This document shows, piece after piece, positions 19,440 to 27,223 of a DNA stretch of 64,000 bases; the stretch's first letter is position 1; every line of letters begins with the position of its first letter. Source of the stretch: Alphaproteobacteria bacterium. GTDB lineage: Bacteria; Pseudomonadota; Alphaproteobacteria; SHVP01. Both the position numbers and the translations under genes were made by a program. A model generated the notes under the pieces. That model did no database searches. It was not told where the DNA came from and saw only the letters and a program-made list of their open reading frames with translations. The DNA is taken from contig JAVJOO010000010.1 of assembly GCA_040216735.1 (NCBI GenBank), positions 62,001 to 126,000 of the forward strand, written 5' to 3'.

Positions 19440-20351
19440 TTACGGCCATAGCCGCGCGGCGCCGCGGACGCCGCTCGAATCGCCGTGCCGCGCCGGGACC
19501 AACGGGGTCGCAACCTCGTCGGAAAAGACGTAGCGGTTCCACCGCGCGGGTATCATGTCGTAGAGCGCGGCAACGTTCGACATCCCGCCGCCGAGGACGA
19601 TCACCTCCGGATCGAAGATGTTGACGACCACCGCCAATGCCTTGGCGAGGCGTTCGGCGTAGCGATCGAGCGACCGTTGACATCCAAGGTCGCCCGCCGC
19701 GGCCGCGGATGCGATCGATGGTGCATCGAGAATCGCCCCGGTTGCGGACTTGTGATCGGCGCTAAGGGCGGGGCCCGAGAGGAACGTTTCGATGCACCCA
19801 CGCTTACCGCAGTAGCACAACGGTCCGGGCGTCTCTTCAGGTGTCGCCCAAGGAAGTGGCCCGTGGCCCCACTCCCCGGCGATGGCATTGCGTCCGGTAA
19901 GGGCGCGGCCATCAACGACTATCCCGCCGCCTACGCCTGTGCCCAGAATGACGCCAAAGACACAACGGTGACCCGCGGCCGCGCCGTCCGTGGCCTCTGA
20001 AAGCGCAAAGCAGTTGGCATCGTTGGCCAAGCGGATGGGGCGTCCGAGAGCCTGTTCCAGGTCGCGGTCGAGCGTTCGCCCGATGAGCCACGTCGAGTTG
20101 GCGTTCTTGACGCGACCGGTCGCCGGAGAAATCGCCCCCGGTATCCCGATCCCGACCGGGCGGGCGCACGGTGCGGTGCCGGCCAGTTGCTCGACCAACC
20201 CTGCGATTGCTGCGATCGTGGCGTCGTAATCGTCCCGTGGCGCAGGAATGCGGATGCGGGCGCGTTCGTGACCGTCGCGCTCTAATGCAACGCCCTCGAT
20301 CTTGGTGCCGCCCAGGTCGATCCCGATCCGGCACTGCCGATCGTCTGGCAC
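19440..20351 (-). CDS. ROK family sugar kinase (fructokinase-like)
   Basis: 303 aa, GTG start placed directly after the TAG of the upstream FAD gene. The phosphate loop GIDLGGTKIEG, the substrate motif GRNAIAGEWGHGPLPW and the zinc-binding CYCGKRGCIE motif define a ROK kinase. The length and the LCYCGKRGCIETFLSGP segment resemble fructokinase/Mak. Phosphorylates a hexose with ATP in the cytosol. The stop is adjacent to the convergent EipB stop. Substrate specificity is inferred only. Confidence 0.85.
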   Translation of the reverse strand: MPDDRQCRIGIDLGGTKIEGVALERDGHERARIRIPAPRDDYDATIAAIAGLVEQLAGTAPCARPVGIGIPGAISPATGRVKNANSTWLIGRTLDRDLEQALGRPIRLANDANCFALSEATDGAAAGHRCVFGVILGTGVGGGIVVDGRALTGRNAIAGEWGHGPLPWATPEETPGPLCYCGKRGCIETFLSGPALSADHKSATGAILDAPSIASAAAAGDLGCQRSLDRYAERLAKALAVVVNIFDPEVIVLGGGMSNVAALYDMIPARWNRYVFSDEVATPLVPARHGDSSGVRGAARLWP

Positions 20352-21833
20352 CTATTCCGCCGCGGCTTCGGCCTCGTTGCGGCGCCATTGCAAGATGCGG
20401 TCGCCTAATAAACGACCGAAGGTCAGGGCCGGGGTGACACTCATACCGCCGCAGAAAGAATTGCCGGTAAGGACACCGCCGCCGATAACCTCGCCGGCCG
20501 CATAGAGGTTGCCGATTGGTTTGTCGTTGCGGTCGAGGACGCGAAGGTTGTCGTCAACCGCGATCCCTGCATAGCTCTTGACCGCCGTACCGTGATTGCG
20601 GATGGCGTAGAACGGCGGGGTTTGGATCGGTAGAGGATGGTGTTTTCGGCCCAGCGGGTCGGTGCCGTTTTCGACACCTTGGTTGAATGCCGCGACGGAC
20701 TGCGCCAATGCCGCCGCGTCGATGCCGGTTTGCTTTGCGAGGTCGGCCAGCGAGTCGGCACGAAAGAAGTCGGGATGGCCGTCGAAGGCGCTGTCGTAGA
20801 TAGCGCCCCGCGCCGGGGCTTCGCCGCCGCGATAGGGGTTGTCAGGCCATTCAGAAATAATGCTGGGCGAGCGATCTTTGATCGTTTGGTCGAACACAAC
20901 CCAAAACCGTAGATCGGTTTGCTCCAATAGGGCCCGTTCCCGCGCATCCACCGATTCGGTGTCTTCGCACACGAAACGCTCGCCCTCCAGGTTCACATAG
21001 ATTTCCCAAGGTTGCCGGTACTGCGGTGTCAAATTGCAAATGCCGCCCTTGTAGTAGCCGGGCCGGGTTGGATCTTCGACGCCGCCGAAGGTCGGCATCA
21101 GCATATCGCCGCCGCGGACATAACTGCCCGCCCCGGTGCCGATGACAATTCCTTCGCCAAGGCTGGTATCGTTACCCAACGGATAGAGCGGGTGCCCTGC
21201 ATTCAGCATCGGAAACAGCCCGCGGTTGCCGGTATATCCGCCGGTCGTCAGCACGTAGGTGTCGGCATGGACGACCCGGTGCACGCCGTCCGGTCCCTTT
21301 AGCACTGCCCCGACCACGTCGCCGTTGGCGTTTTGGCGAAGGCCGGCCAGTTTGGTGTTGAGTTGCAGGCTCACCTGGCCGCTGTCGATCGACTCCTGCA
21401 GCCACGGCCCGATGGCCTCGAGTACCGAGACCCCCAGTTTCGGACCCCAATACGTCCGTGGGACGCTGTAGGCCTCATGTCCGTAGTTGATGACGGGCAT
21501 TTCCGGCAACATCTCGAAGCCGATATCCAGCAGCCAATGGATGGTGTCCGGGGCATTATCGACTGCGAGGCGCACCATCGTCGGGTCTGCGCTGGCCCGG
21601 CTGATGCGCATGATGTCGTCGTAGTGGCGATCGGGGGAATCGTCGATTCCCTTTGCCGCTTGAACCCGGGTGCCGCCGGCGCTCATGTTACCGCCCGACA
21701 GGAACAGGGTGCCGCCGATTCGGTCTCCGGCTTCGACCAAGAGAACCCGGGCGCCGCGCTGGGCGGCAAATCCCGCTGCCGGAATGCCGGCGGTCCCGGC
21801 ACCGACAACGATGACGTCATAATGTTGTGTCAC
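20352..21833 (-). CDS. FAD-dependent oxidoreductase (fumarate reductase flavoprotein-like)
   Basis: 493 aa from GTG 21833, preceded by GGAGGG. The dinucleotide-binding VGAGTAGIPAAGFAAQRG and GGTLFLSGGNMSAGG loops, and the C-terminal NLYAAGEVIGGGVLTGNSFCGGMS, match the FAD_binding_2 family (fumarate reductase/3-ketosteroid dehydrogenase/urocanate reductase group). No Tat signal or heme domain, so it is probably a soluble cytosolic reductase or dehydrogenase. Its stop is followed immediately by the ROK kinase start. Substrate not deducible. Confidence 0.8.
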   Translation of the reverse strand: MTQHYDVIVVGAGTAGIPAAGFAAQRGARVLLVEAGDRIGGTLFLSGGNMSAGGTRVQAAKGIDDSPDRHYDDIMRISRASADPTMVRLAVDNAPDTIHWLLDIGFEMLPEMPVINYGHEAYSVPRTYWGPKLGVSVLEAIGPWLQESIDSGQVSLQLNTKLAGLRQNANGDVVGAVLKGPDGVHRVVHADTYVLTTGGYTGNRGLFPMLNAGHPLYPLGNDTSLGEGIVIGTGAGSYVRGGDMLMPTFGGVEDPTRPGYYKGGICNLTPQYRQPWEIYVNLEGERFVCEDTESVDARERALLEQTDLRFWVVFDQTIKDRSPSIISEWPDNPYRGGEAPARGAIYDSAFDGHPDFFRADSLADLAKQTGIDAAALAQSVAAFNQGVENGTDPLGRKHHPLPIQTPPFYAIRNHGTAVKSYAGIAVDDNLRVLDRNDKPIGNLYAAGEVIGGGVLTGNSFCGGMSVTPALTFGRLLGDRILQWRRNEAEAAAE

Positions 21834-21888
21834 TTTGCCCTCCTGATTTTGTGCAACGTTGACGCTAAGCCGGAGGGGAGTCCAGCGG

Positions 21889-22560
21889 CTAGACCGCGTC
21901 GATCTCGAAAATCGACCGGATAATCTGCTCGGCATCGGACCACGTCTCGGTCCGAACGTGGCTGTGGTGGGCGGGACCCACAAGGTTTTCCAGCCGAGGG
22001 TCTTCGATAAAGTGAACGCGGTGAACGTCCCCTGCGTGCAGCGCCACCGATTCGTGATGTTCGGGCAGATCGTCGACGAAAACCGCGCGGGCATCTACGC
22101 GCCGGGCCAGATCGCGCACGGCATGGCCCTTGCCGCCGACGTTGGTGACGATGGGATAGTCCATGCCGAGCCGGTTCAGGCCGGTCCGCCTCGCTTCCCT
22201 GGCGCTGTGGGGAATGTTGGTCAGGACCACGATTTGCGCGTGATCCGACAAGCGTCGAAGCGCCTCGCTGGCGCCGCCGACCGGCGGCAGGTCGGGGATA
22301 CGTTCTTCGAGAAACCGCTCGCGGATTTCCGCCACAATGTGGTTTGGGACCGGCTCACCGTCGCTGGACCGCCGAATTGTTCCCTCGAAATGGAACGCGC
22401 TCCAATCGTAATAGAGGCCCTGCTCGGCGAGGAAAATTTCCATCCCGGCACCGAACCGGACGAGAACTTCGTCCGCGTCGGTAACGATCAGCGGTCGCGT
22501 GGGGTCGAGGACGATTGCCTCGACCTGCACCGCGACCTCGGGGGCGAGGCGGTCAGGCAT
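21889..22560 (-). CDS. HAD superfamily hydrolase-like protein
   Basis: 223 aa. HAD motif I is present in a variant form, VTDADEVL (Asp28 nucleophile, Asp30), motif II is VVLTNIP, a lysine lies in GGKGHAVRDLA, and the acidic motif IV is VFVDDLPEH. Likely a phosphatase acting on a small metabolite. The 55-base gap to the FAD gene suggests possible co-transcription. Substrate unknown. Confidence 0.7.
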   Translation of the reverse strand: MPDRLAPEVAVQVEAIVLDPTRPLIVTDADEVLVRFGAGMEIFLAEQGLYYDWSAFHFEGTIRRSSDGEPVPNHIVAEIRERFLEERIPDLPPVGGASEALRRLSDHAQIVVLTNIPHSAREARRTGLNRLGMDYPIVTNVGGKGHAVRDLARRVDARAVFVDDLPEHHESVALHAGDVHRVHFIEDPRLENLVGPAHHSHVRTETWSDAEQIIRSIFEIDAV

Positions 22561-22601
22561 CGGGCCGTACGCGGTGGTGGGAAGCCACTATACTTTCCTT
22601 C

Positions 22602-22982
22602 GTGCAGGAAAAAACGATCATCGTCGTCGAGGACGACCGGCTCATCGCGCATTTGGTGTGCGACGTTTTGCACGGGCTTGGGCATTCCGTGAAGACATGC
22701 GACGCCGGCGAGAGCGCCTTCGCTCTGGCCCTGAGCGCGGCGCCGGCGGTAATGCTGGTCGATTTGCGGCTCGGTGCGGAATCGGGTGAGGCGTTGATCG
22801 CGCGGCTGGCCGGCGATCGCCGTACTGCTGGGATTCCGATCATCGCGATGACGGCAACCGGCGAACCCGACGTTCTCGCGCGTCTCGACCGCGCTGGCGT
22901 TGTTGCCTTGCTCGAGAAACCGTTTGCGGCAACCGACGTTGCGGCACTTGTCGAGGCGGTGCTGATGGCGGGCCCCAAATAA
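22602..22982 (+). CDS. stand-alone response regulator receiver
   Basis: 126 aa from GTG 22602 (MQEKTIIVVEDD). A single CheY-like receiver: acidic pair ED-D at 10-12, phospho-acceptor Asp54 in MLVDLRLG, Thr in MTATGEP, and the conserved lysine in LEKPF. No output domain, so it signals by protein contact. No kinase gene is adjacent. A longer frame from 22515 overlaps the HAD gene start region and is not supported. Confidence 0.85.
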   Translation: MQEKTIIVVEDDRLIAHLVCDVLHGLGHSVKTCDAGESAFALALSAAPAVMLVDLRLGAESGEALIARLAGDRRTAGIPIIAMTATGEPDVLARLDRAGVVALLEKPFAATDVAALVEAVLMAGPK

Positions 22983-23006
22983 AAAGGCCGCCCAAAAAGG
23001 CGGCCC
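22981..23006 (-). terminator. rho-independent terminator of rpmG
   Basis: GGCCGCC (22986-22992) pairs with GGCGGCC (22999-23005) around a 6-base loop. On the minus strand the stem is followed by five T (complement of 22981-22985) and then ATTT. It lies 22 bases after the rpmG stop and also abuts the stop of the receiver gene. Confidence 0.85.
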
Positions 23007-23027
23007 GATCCCGTGGTTCGCCGGAGG

Positions 23028-23195
23028 CTACTTGATCCGGGCTTCCTTGAATTCGACGTGCTTACGCGCAACCGGGTCATACTTTTTCATGACCATCTTT
23101 TCGGTCTGGTTGCGCGGATTTTTCTTGGTCACGTAGTAGTACCCGGTGTCTGCGGTACTCACGAGCTTGATTTTTACGACAGCGGGTTTGGCCAT
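23028..23195 (-). CDS. rpmG: 50S ribosomal protein L33
   Basis: 55 aa, read directly from the minus strand: [20 protein letters not shown] at the start, then [20 protein letters not shown] and an end in FKEARIK. This is the full-length bacterial L33 of the cysteine-free (zinc-independent) type. The ATG is preceded by GGAGAAAAGA. It is followed by its own terminator. Small basic protein near the ribosomal E site. Confidence 0.95.
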   Translation of the reverse strand: MAKPAVVKIKLVSTADTGYYYVTKKNPRNQTEKMVMKKYDPVARKHVEFKEARIK

Positions 23196-23275
23196 TCTTT
23201 TCTCCGTTGCGCCGCTGGGGCGCCGTTCGGGGGCGGACGATAGTCAGTCCGCGAGCAGTGTCAAGCGATCACCGG

Positions 23276-24184
23276 TCAATCGCCAAGAGCCGACCGCAAA
23301 CCCGCAGAAATCATGGAAATTCCATGGGCGGCATCGTCGAGGGCGGCGCCCATCCCGGTGAAATTGTGGATCATCCCGGGAAATTCCTTGAAGGTGACCG
23401 TAGTCCCCGCGGCGTCTAGTTTTGCCGCGTAGGCCGCGCATTGGCCCCTTAGCCCATCGAACTCGCCGGTGAGGATGAGGTGCGGGGGAAGGCGCCCGAG
23501 GTCGGGATGACGCAGCGGCGAGGCGCGGAAATCGTCGGCATCGTTAGGGTCGCCAAGATATTGGTCGCGCATCCACCCTGCCAGCGACGGCGGCGCCAAA
23601 GGGTCGCGCCGGCCCATCTCCAACAGCGCGCACGACAAGACAACCAGCCGTAGCGCCGGTCCATTTCCGTCCCGCGCCAGCAACGCGCAGACGGTGGCCA
23701 ACGTCCCGCCGCAGCTTTCGCCGCCGATGGCGATCCGGGCCGGATCGGCGTTGAGCGCCGCAGGTGACGACGCGGCCCATTGCAGGGCGGCCCAGGCGTC
23801 GTCGACCGCCGCAGGGAATTTGGCTTCGGGGGCGAGCCGGTATCCGACCGACAGGACGATACAACGCGTCTCAAGCGCGATTGTGCGGCACTGCGCATCC
23901 GCCGTGTCGATGTCATAGACGCAATAGCCGCCGGAGTGAAAATAGATGAAGACCGGCAACGGGGTATCGGGCGCGACGGGTTGGTAGATGCGGACGGGGA
24001 TCTGTCCAGTTCCTGAATCGATCAGATCGTCGGTGACCGCGTGCAATGCCGGGCCTACACCGGCCAGTTCGATCAGCCGGGTATTCATCGCCTGTCGCAA
24101 CGTGTCCACGCCCACCACGGCGGGATCGAGCGTACTCCATCCGTTGCCATCGATGACCGCCTGGGCTTGGGGGTGGATGGGCAC
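23276..24184 (-). CDS. alpha/beta hydrolase, hormone-sensitive-lipase family
   Basis: 302 aa, GTG start right after the NUDIX stop. The oxyanion-hole motif is YFHSGGYC (HGGG-like), the nucleophile elbow is GGESCGG with the catalytic serine, the acid is in LTGEFDGL and the histidine in FPGMIHNF. This is the HSL/lipase-acetylhydrolase family; hydrolyses carboxyl esters. Cytosolic, no signal peptide. Co-transcribed with the NUDIX gene. Substrate unknown. Confidence 0.87.
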   Translation of the reverse strand: MPIHPQAQAVIDGNGWSTLDPAVVGVDTLRQAMNTRLIELAGVGPALHAVTDDLIDSGTGQIPVRIYQPVAPDTPLPVFIYFHSGGYCVYDIDTADAQCRTIALETRCIVLSVGYRLAPEAKFPAAVDDAWAALQWAASSPAALNADPARIAIGGESCGGTLATVCALLARDGNGPALRLVVLSCALLEMGRRDPLAPPSLAGWMRDQYLGDPNDADDFRASPLRHPDLGRLPPHLILTGEFDGLRGQCAAYAAKLDAAGTTVTFKEFPGMIHNFTGMGAALDDAAHGISMISAGLRSALGD

Positions 24185-24928
24185 TTAGCCCTCGTCGGCG
24201 TCCACTGGCGCTTCGAACAAGCCGCGCACGATGCGGCCGTTTCCCATTTCGTAGCGAATCACCCGCTTACCCATGCGCCGGGTAATGAACGGGATCCCCA
24301 GACCGGCATCTTCCTCGGGCTGGCGCGACAGGGCGAGGCCGACCTCGCGCAAGACCAGCTCCGTGACGTTGGCGAGGGGCAGCGTGTCGGTTCGGTTGAG
24401 CGGCACCCAGCGCAGGTCGAGGAGTTCGTCGGTGTCGCGCAAGTCGCCTTGGAGGTGTCGCGCATCGCCGACAAAGAACCGGGCGTGAAAGCGGCGCGGC
24501 GGGCCCTTGGGTGTGATCGCGCGGGCCACCAACCCGAGCGCGTCGAGCGACGGTTTGACGCCAGCCTCGGCAAATGCCGCCCAGCCTTCCGGTGGCCGCG
24601 CGGTGAATGATTGGGCCGGCAGGCCGAACATCAGGCCGGTCTCTTCGTAGGTTTCCCGAATCGCCGCCAAGCCGAGCGCCCGTGCGCGATGCGGCGTGCA
24701 GTGCCGGGTGAGCGCGCTATTGACGGCCGGGTGGTAGTCGCTGGCGATTTCCGCGTACCCGTCACGCCGGTCTACCGCGCCGCCTGGAAAGACATAGACG
24801 TCGGGCATGAACGTCTGGCGCCGCGGGCGGCGGCCCATCAGGACCTCGGCCTCATCGTTGCGCCGGCGCACCAAGATCAGGCTGGCGGCGTCGCGGGGGT
24901 ATTTTGCCTTCGCGGCATTGTCGCTCAT
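24185..24928 (-). CDS. NUDIX hydrolase
   Basis: 247 aa. The NUDIX box is split: FPGGAVDRRDGY is followed by a ~40-residue insertion and then AAIRETYEETGLMFG. That arrangement is characteristic of the NUDT19/RP2-like subgroup, which cleaves CoA or nucleoside diphosphate derivatives. Cytosolic. The stop is joined to the GTG start of the esterase gene, so both are one unit. Substrate is inferred only. Confidence 0.85.
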   Translation of the reverse strand: MSDNAAKAKYPRDAASLILVRRRNDEAEVLMGRRPRRQTFMPDVYVFPGGAVDRRDGYAEIASDYHPAVNSALTRHCTPHRARALGLAAIRETYEETGLMFGLPAQSFTARPPEGWAAFAEAGVKPSLDALGLVARAITPKGPPRRFHARFFVGDARHLQGDLRDTDELLDLRWVPLNRTDTLPLANVTELVLREVGLALSRQPEEDAGLGIPFITRRMGKRVIRYEMGNGRIVRGLFEAPVDADEG

Positions 24929-24987
24929 ACAGGAGTTCTACCTGAGATTACCCTGGTGTAGAACCCGGTAGCGTCGCTCGCCCGCAC

Positions 24988-27219
24988 CTAACGCCGCTTG
25001 GTGCCGCGCCGGGCGCTTGGCCGCCCGCCCTTGCGCGGTTTGCGGGCGGCCCCAGGTTTGCTATGGGCCAGCGGTTCGCTGACGATTTCCAACCGCAAAC
25101 GCCCGCCGATTGGATCGGCCTCTTGGAGTTTTACCGTGACGAGATCGCCCAGGCGCCACGTCTCGCCGGAGCGTTCGCCGATCAAGGCGTGCTGGGTTTC
25201 GTCGTGTTGAAAGAACTCGGCGCCCAAGGTCCGGATCGGGACCAAGCCGTCGGCACCGCTTTCTTCCAACGTGACGAAGAGGCCGAAACGGGACACGCCG
25301 CTCACCCGGCCCTCGAAGGTCGCCCCGACCTGCTCGCTGAGGAAGAGCGCGGTGAAACGATCGACCGCATCGCGTTCGGCGGCCATCGCCCGGCGCTCGG
25401 CCCGCGAGATGCGTTCGCCGACTTGGCGCCAATCGGTGGAGTCGGGCCGCGGCAACCCGTCGTTGCCAAGTTTGCACGCGGCAATCAGACCGCGGTGGAC
25501 CAGCAGGTCGGCGTAGCGGCGGATCGGCGAGGTAAAATGAGCGTACCGCGGCAAAGCGAGACCGAAGTGACCGATGTTGTCGGGGCTGTAGACCGCCTGT
25601 GCCTGGGCACGCAGGACGACTTGGTGGATCAAGTGGGCGGCAGGCGTCCCGTTGGCCTTGGCCAAAATCGCGTTGAACGCCTTCGGCCGCAGAACCTGGC
25701 CGGGGGCAAGGCTCAGATCCATCGACTTAAGAAAATCCCGGAGCGCCGCAAGTTTCTCGCGATCCGGTTCTTCATGGATACGGTACATGCAGGGCGTGGT
25801 TCTCTCTTCAAGCGTTTCGGCCGCGCAAACGTTGGCGAGAATCATGAAATCCTCGATCAACTGGTGGCTTCGCAACGGGATGCGCGGCTCGACGGAGACA
25901 ATGTCTCCTTCGGGCGCTAGACGGACAATCCGTTCGGGAAGGTTGAGCGCGAGCGGTCCGCGCGCGCTGCGCGCCTTCGTCAGTGCGTCGTGGGCACGGT
26001 AGAGCGGCAGGACAATACGCTCGCGTAGCGCACCGGTGTCGCTTTCGTTTTCGAACAACTCTTGTGCTTGGGCATAGGTGAATCGGTGGGCCGAGCGCAT
26101 CAACCCCCGCACGAAACGGTGACGGCGTTTGTTGCCGTCGCGGTCGATCCAGGCTTCGACAGCCATACATGCCCGGTCTTCGTCGGGCCGCAGCGAACAC
26201 ACTCCGCTCGACAACGCTTCGGGCAGCATCGGTACGACTCGGTCGGGAAAATAGGCCGAATTGCCGCGCTTCAATGCGTCTCGGTCCAGCGCCGTCCCCG
26301 CGCGCACGTAATGCGCAACGTCGGCAATCGCGACCAGAAGATGCCACCCACCGGGGTTGGCGGGGTCGTCATCGGGTTCCGCCCACACCGCATCGTCGAA
26401 ATCGCGGGCGTCTTCGGGATCGATCGTCACCAGCGGGACGCCGCGCAGATCGGTGCGCTTGCCTAGCGATGGAACGCTCGCGGCGTTTGCCTGGGCTAAC
26501 GAGTCGGGCTCGAATCGCGTTGGCAGATCGTGGGTATGGATCGAAATCAGGCTGAGCGCGCGGGCGTCGCCTTTCTCGCCGATTCGTTCGACGACGCGGC
26601 CCTGCTGGAGGCCAAGGCGGCGGGCGGGCAGGATATCGGCTTGCACCAGATCGCCGGGTTTGGCCCCGCCGCTGTCGGCGCCTGACACCCATAGGTCGCG
26701 CCCGTTGCGATCCGCCGGATGGATGCGCCCTTGGCCGTTCACGAGTTCGAATACGCCCACGACTTGATCCGGTCCACGCCCGATCACACGCATGATGCGG
26801 GCCTCGTAGGTATTTTCTTCTTTCTCGACGATCCGGGCGAGAACCCGGTCGCCGGGGCCGAGCGCCGGAACGCCCGCGCGGCGTTTGTCCGGAATCAAGA
26901 GGATGCGCGGTGCGTCTTCTTCGGACTCCCATTGGACCGGGCGGCACCAAAGTTCGCCGTCGACATCGATTTCGCTGATTTCGAGCGGTGTGACGTTGGG
27001 CAGTTTGTTGGGATCGCCGATGCGGCGGCCCCGGCGCCTCTCAAGGCTTCCTTCATCGATGAGTTCGCGAATGACGCTTTTCAGTTGCTTGCGTGCATCG
27101 CCTTTGATTCCGAAGGCGCGAGCCACATCGCGCTTGGAGGCGTGCTCCGGGTTGTCCTGGATATATCGGAGGATTTCGTCGCGTGTGGGGAAATGCGCCG
27201 AGCGTCCGCCGCGCGCCAT
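24988..27219 (-). CDS. rnr: ribonuclease R
   Basis: 743 aa from ATG 27219, four bases after the topA stop. The N-terminus (HFPTRDEILRYIQDNP) is the helix-turn-helix of RNase R, followed by cold-shock domains, the RNB catalytic centre VTIDPEDARDFDDAV with its clustered Mg-binding aspartates, and a C-terminal S1 domain. The Arg/Lys-rich tail (ARKPRKGGRPSARRGTKRR) helps unwind structured RNA in this family. Degrades structured RNA 3' to 5'. The longer frame to 27453 lies inside topA and is Arg-rich noise. Confidence 0.94.
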   Translation of the reverse strand: MARGGRSAHFPTRDEILRYIQDNPEHASKRDVARAFGIKGDARKQLKSVIRELIDEGSLERRRGRRIGDPNKLPNVTPLEISEIDVDGELWCRPVQWESEEDAPRILLIPDKRRAGVPALGPGDRVLARIVEKEENTYEARIMRVIGRGPDQVVGVFELVNGQGRIHPADRNGRDLWVSGADSGGAKPGDLVQADILPARRLGLQQGRVVERIGEKGDARALSLISIHTHDLPTRFEPDSLAQANAASVPSLGKRTDLRGVPLVTIDPEDARDFDDAVWAEPDDDPANPGGWHLLVAIADVAHYVRAGTALDRDALKRGNSAYFPDRVVPMLPEALSSGVCSLRPDEDRACMAVEAWIDRDGNKRRHRFVRGLMRSAHRFTYAQAQELFENESDTGALRERIVLPLYRAHDALTKARSARGPLALNLPERIVRLAPEGDIVSVEPRIPLRSHQLIEDFMILANVCAAETLEERTTPCMYRIHEEPDREKLAALRDFLKSMDLSLAPGQVLRPKAFNAILAKANGTPAAHLIHQVVLRAQAQAVYSPDNIGHFGLALPRYAHFTSPIRRYADLLVHRGLIAACKLGNDGLPRPDSTDWRQVGERISRAERRAMAAERDAVDRFTALFLSEQVGATFEGRVSGVSRFGLFVTLEESGADGLVPIRTLGAEFFQHDETQHALIGERSGETWRLGDLVTVKLQEADPIGGRLRLEIVSEPLAHSKPGAARKPRKGGRPSARRGTKRR

Positions 27220-27223
27220 ACGA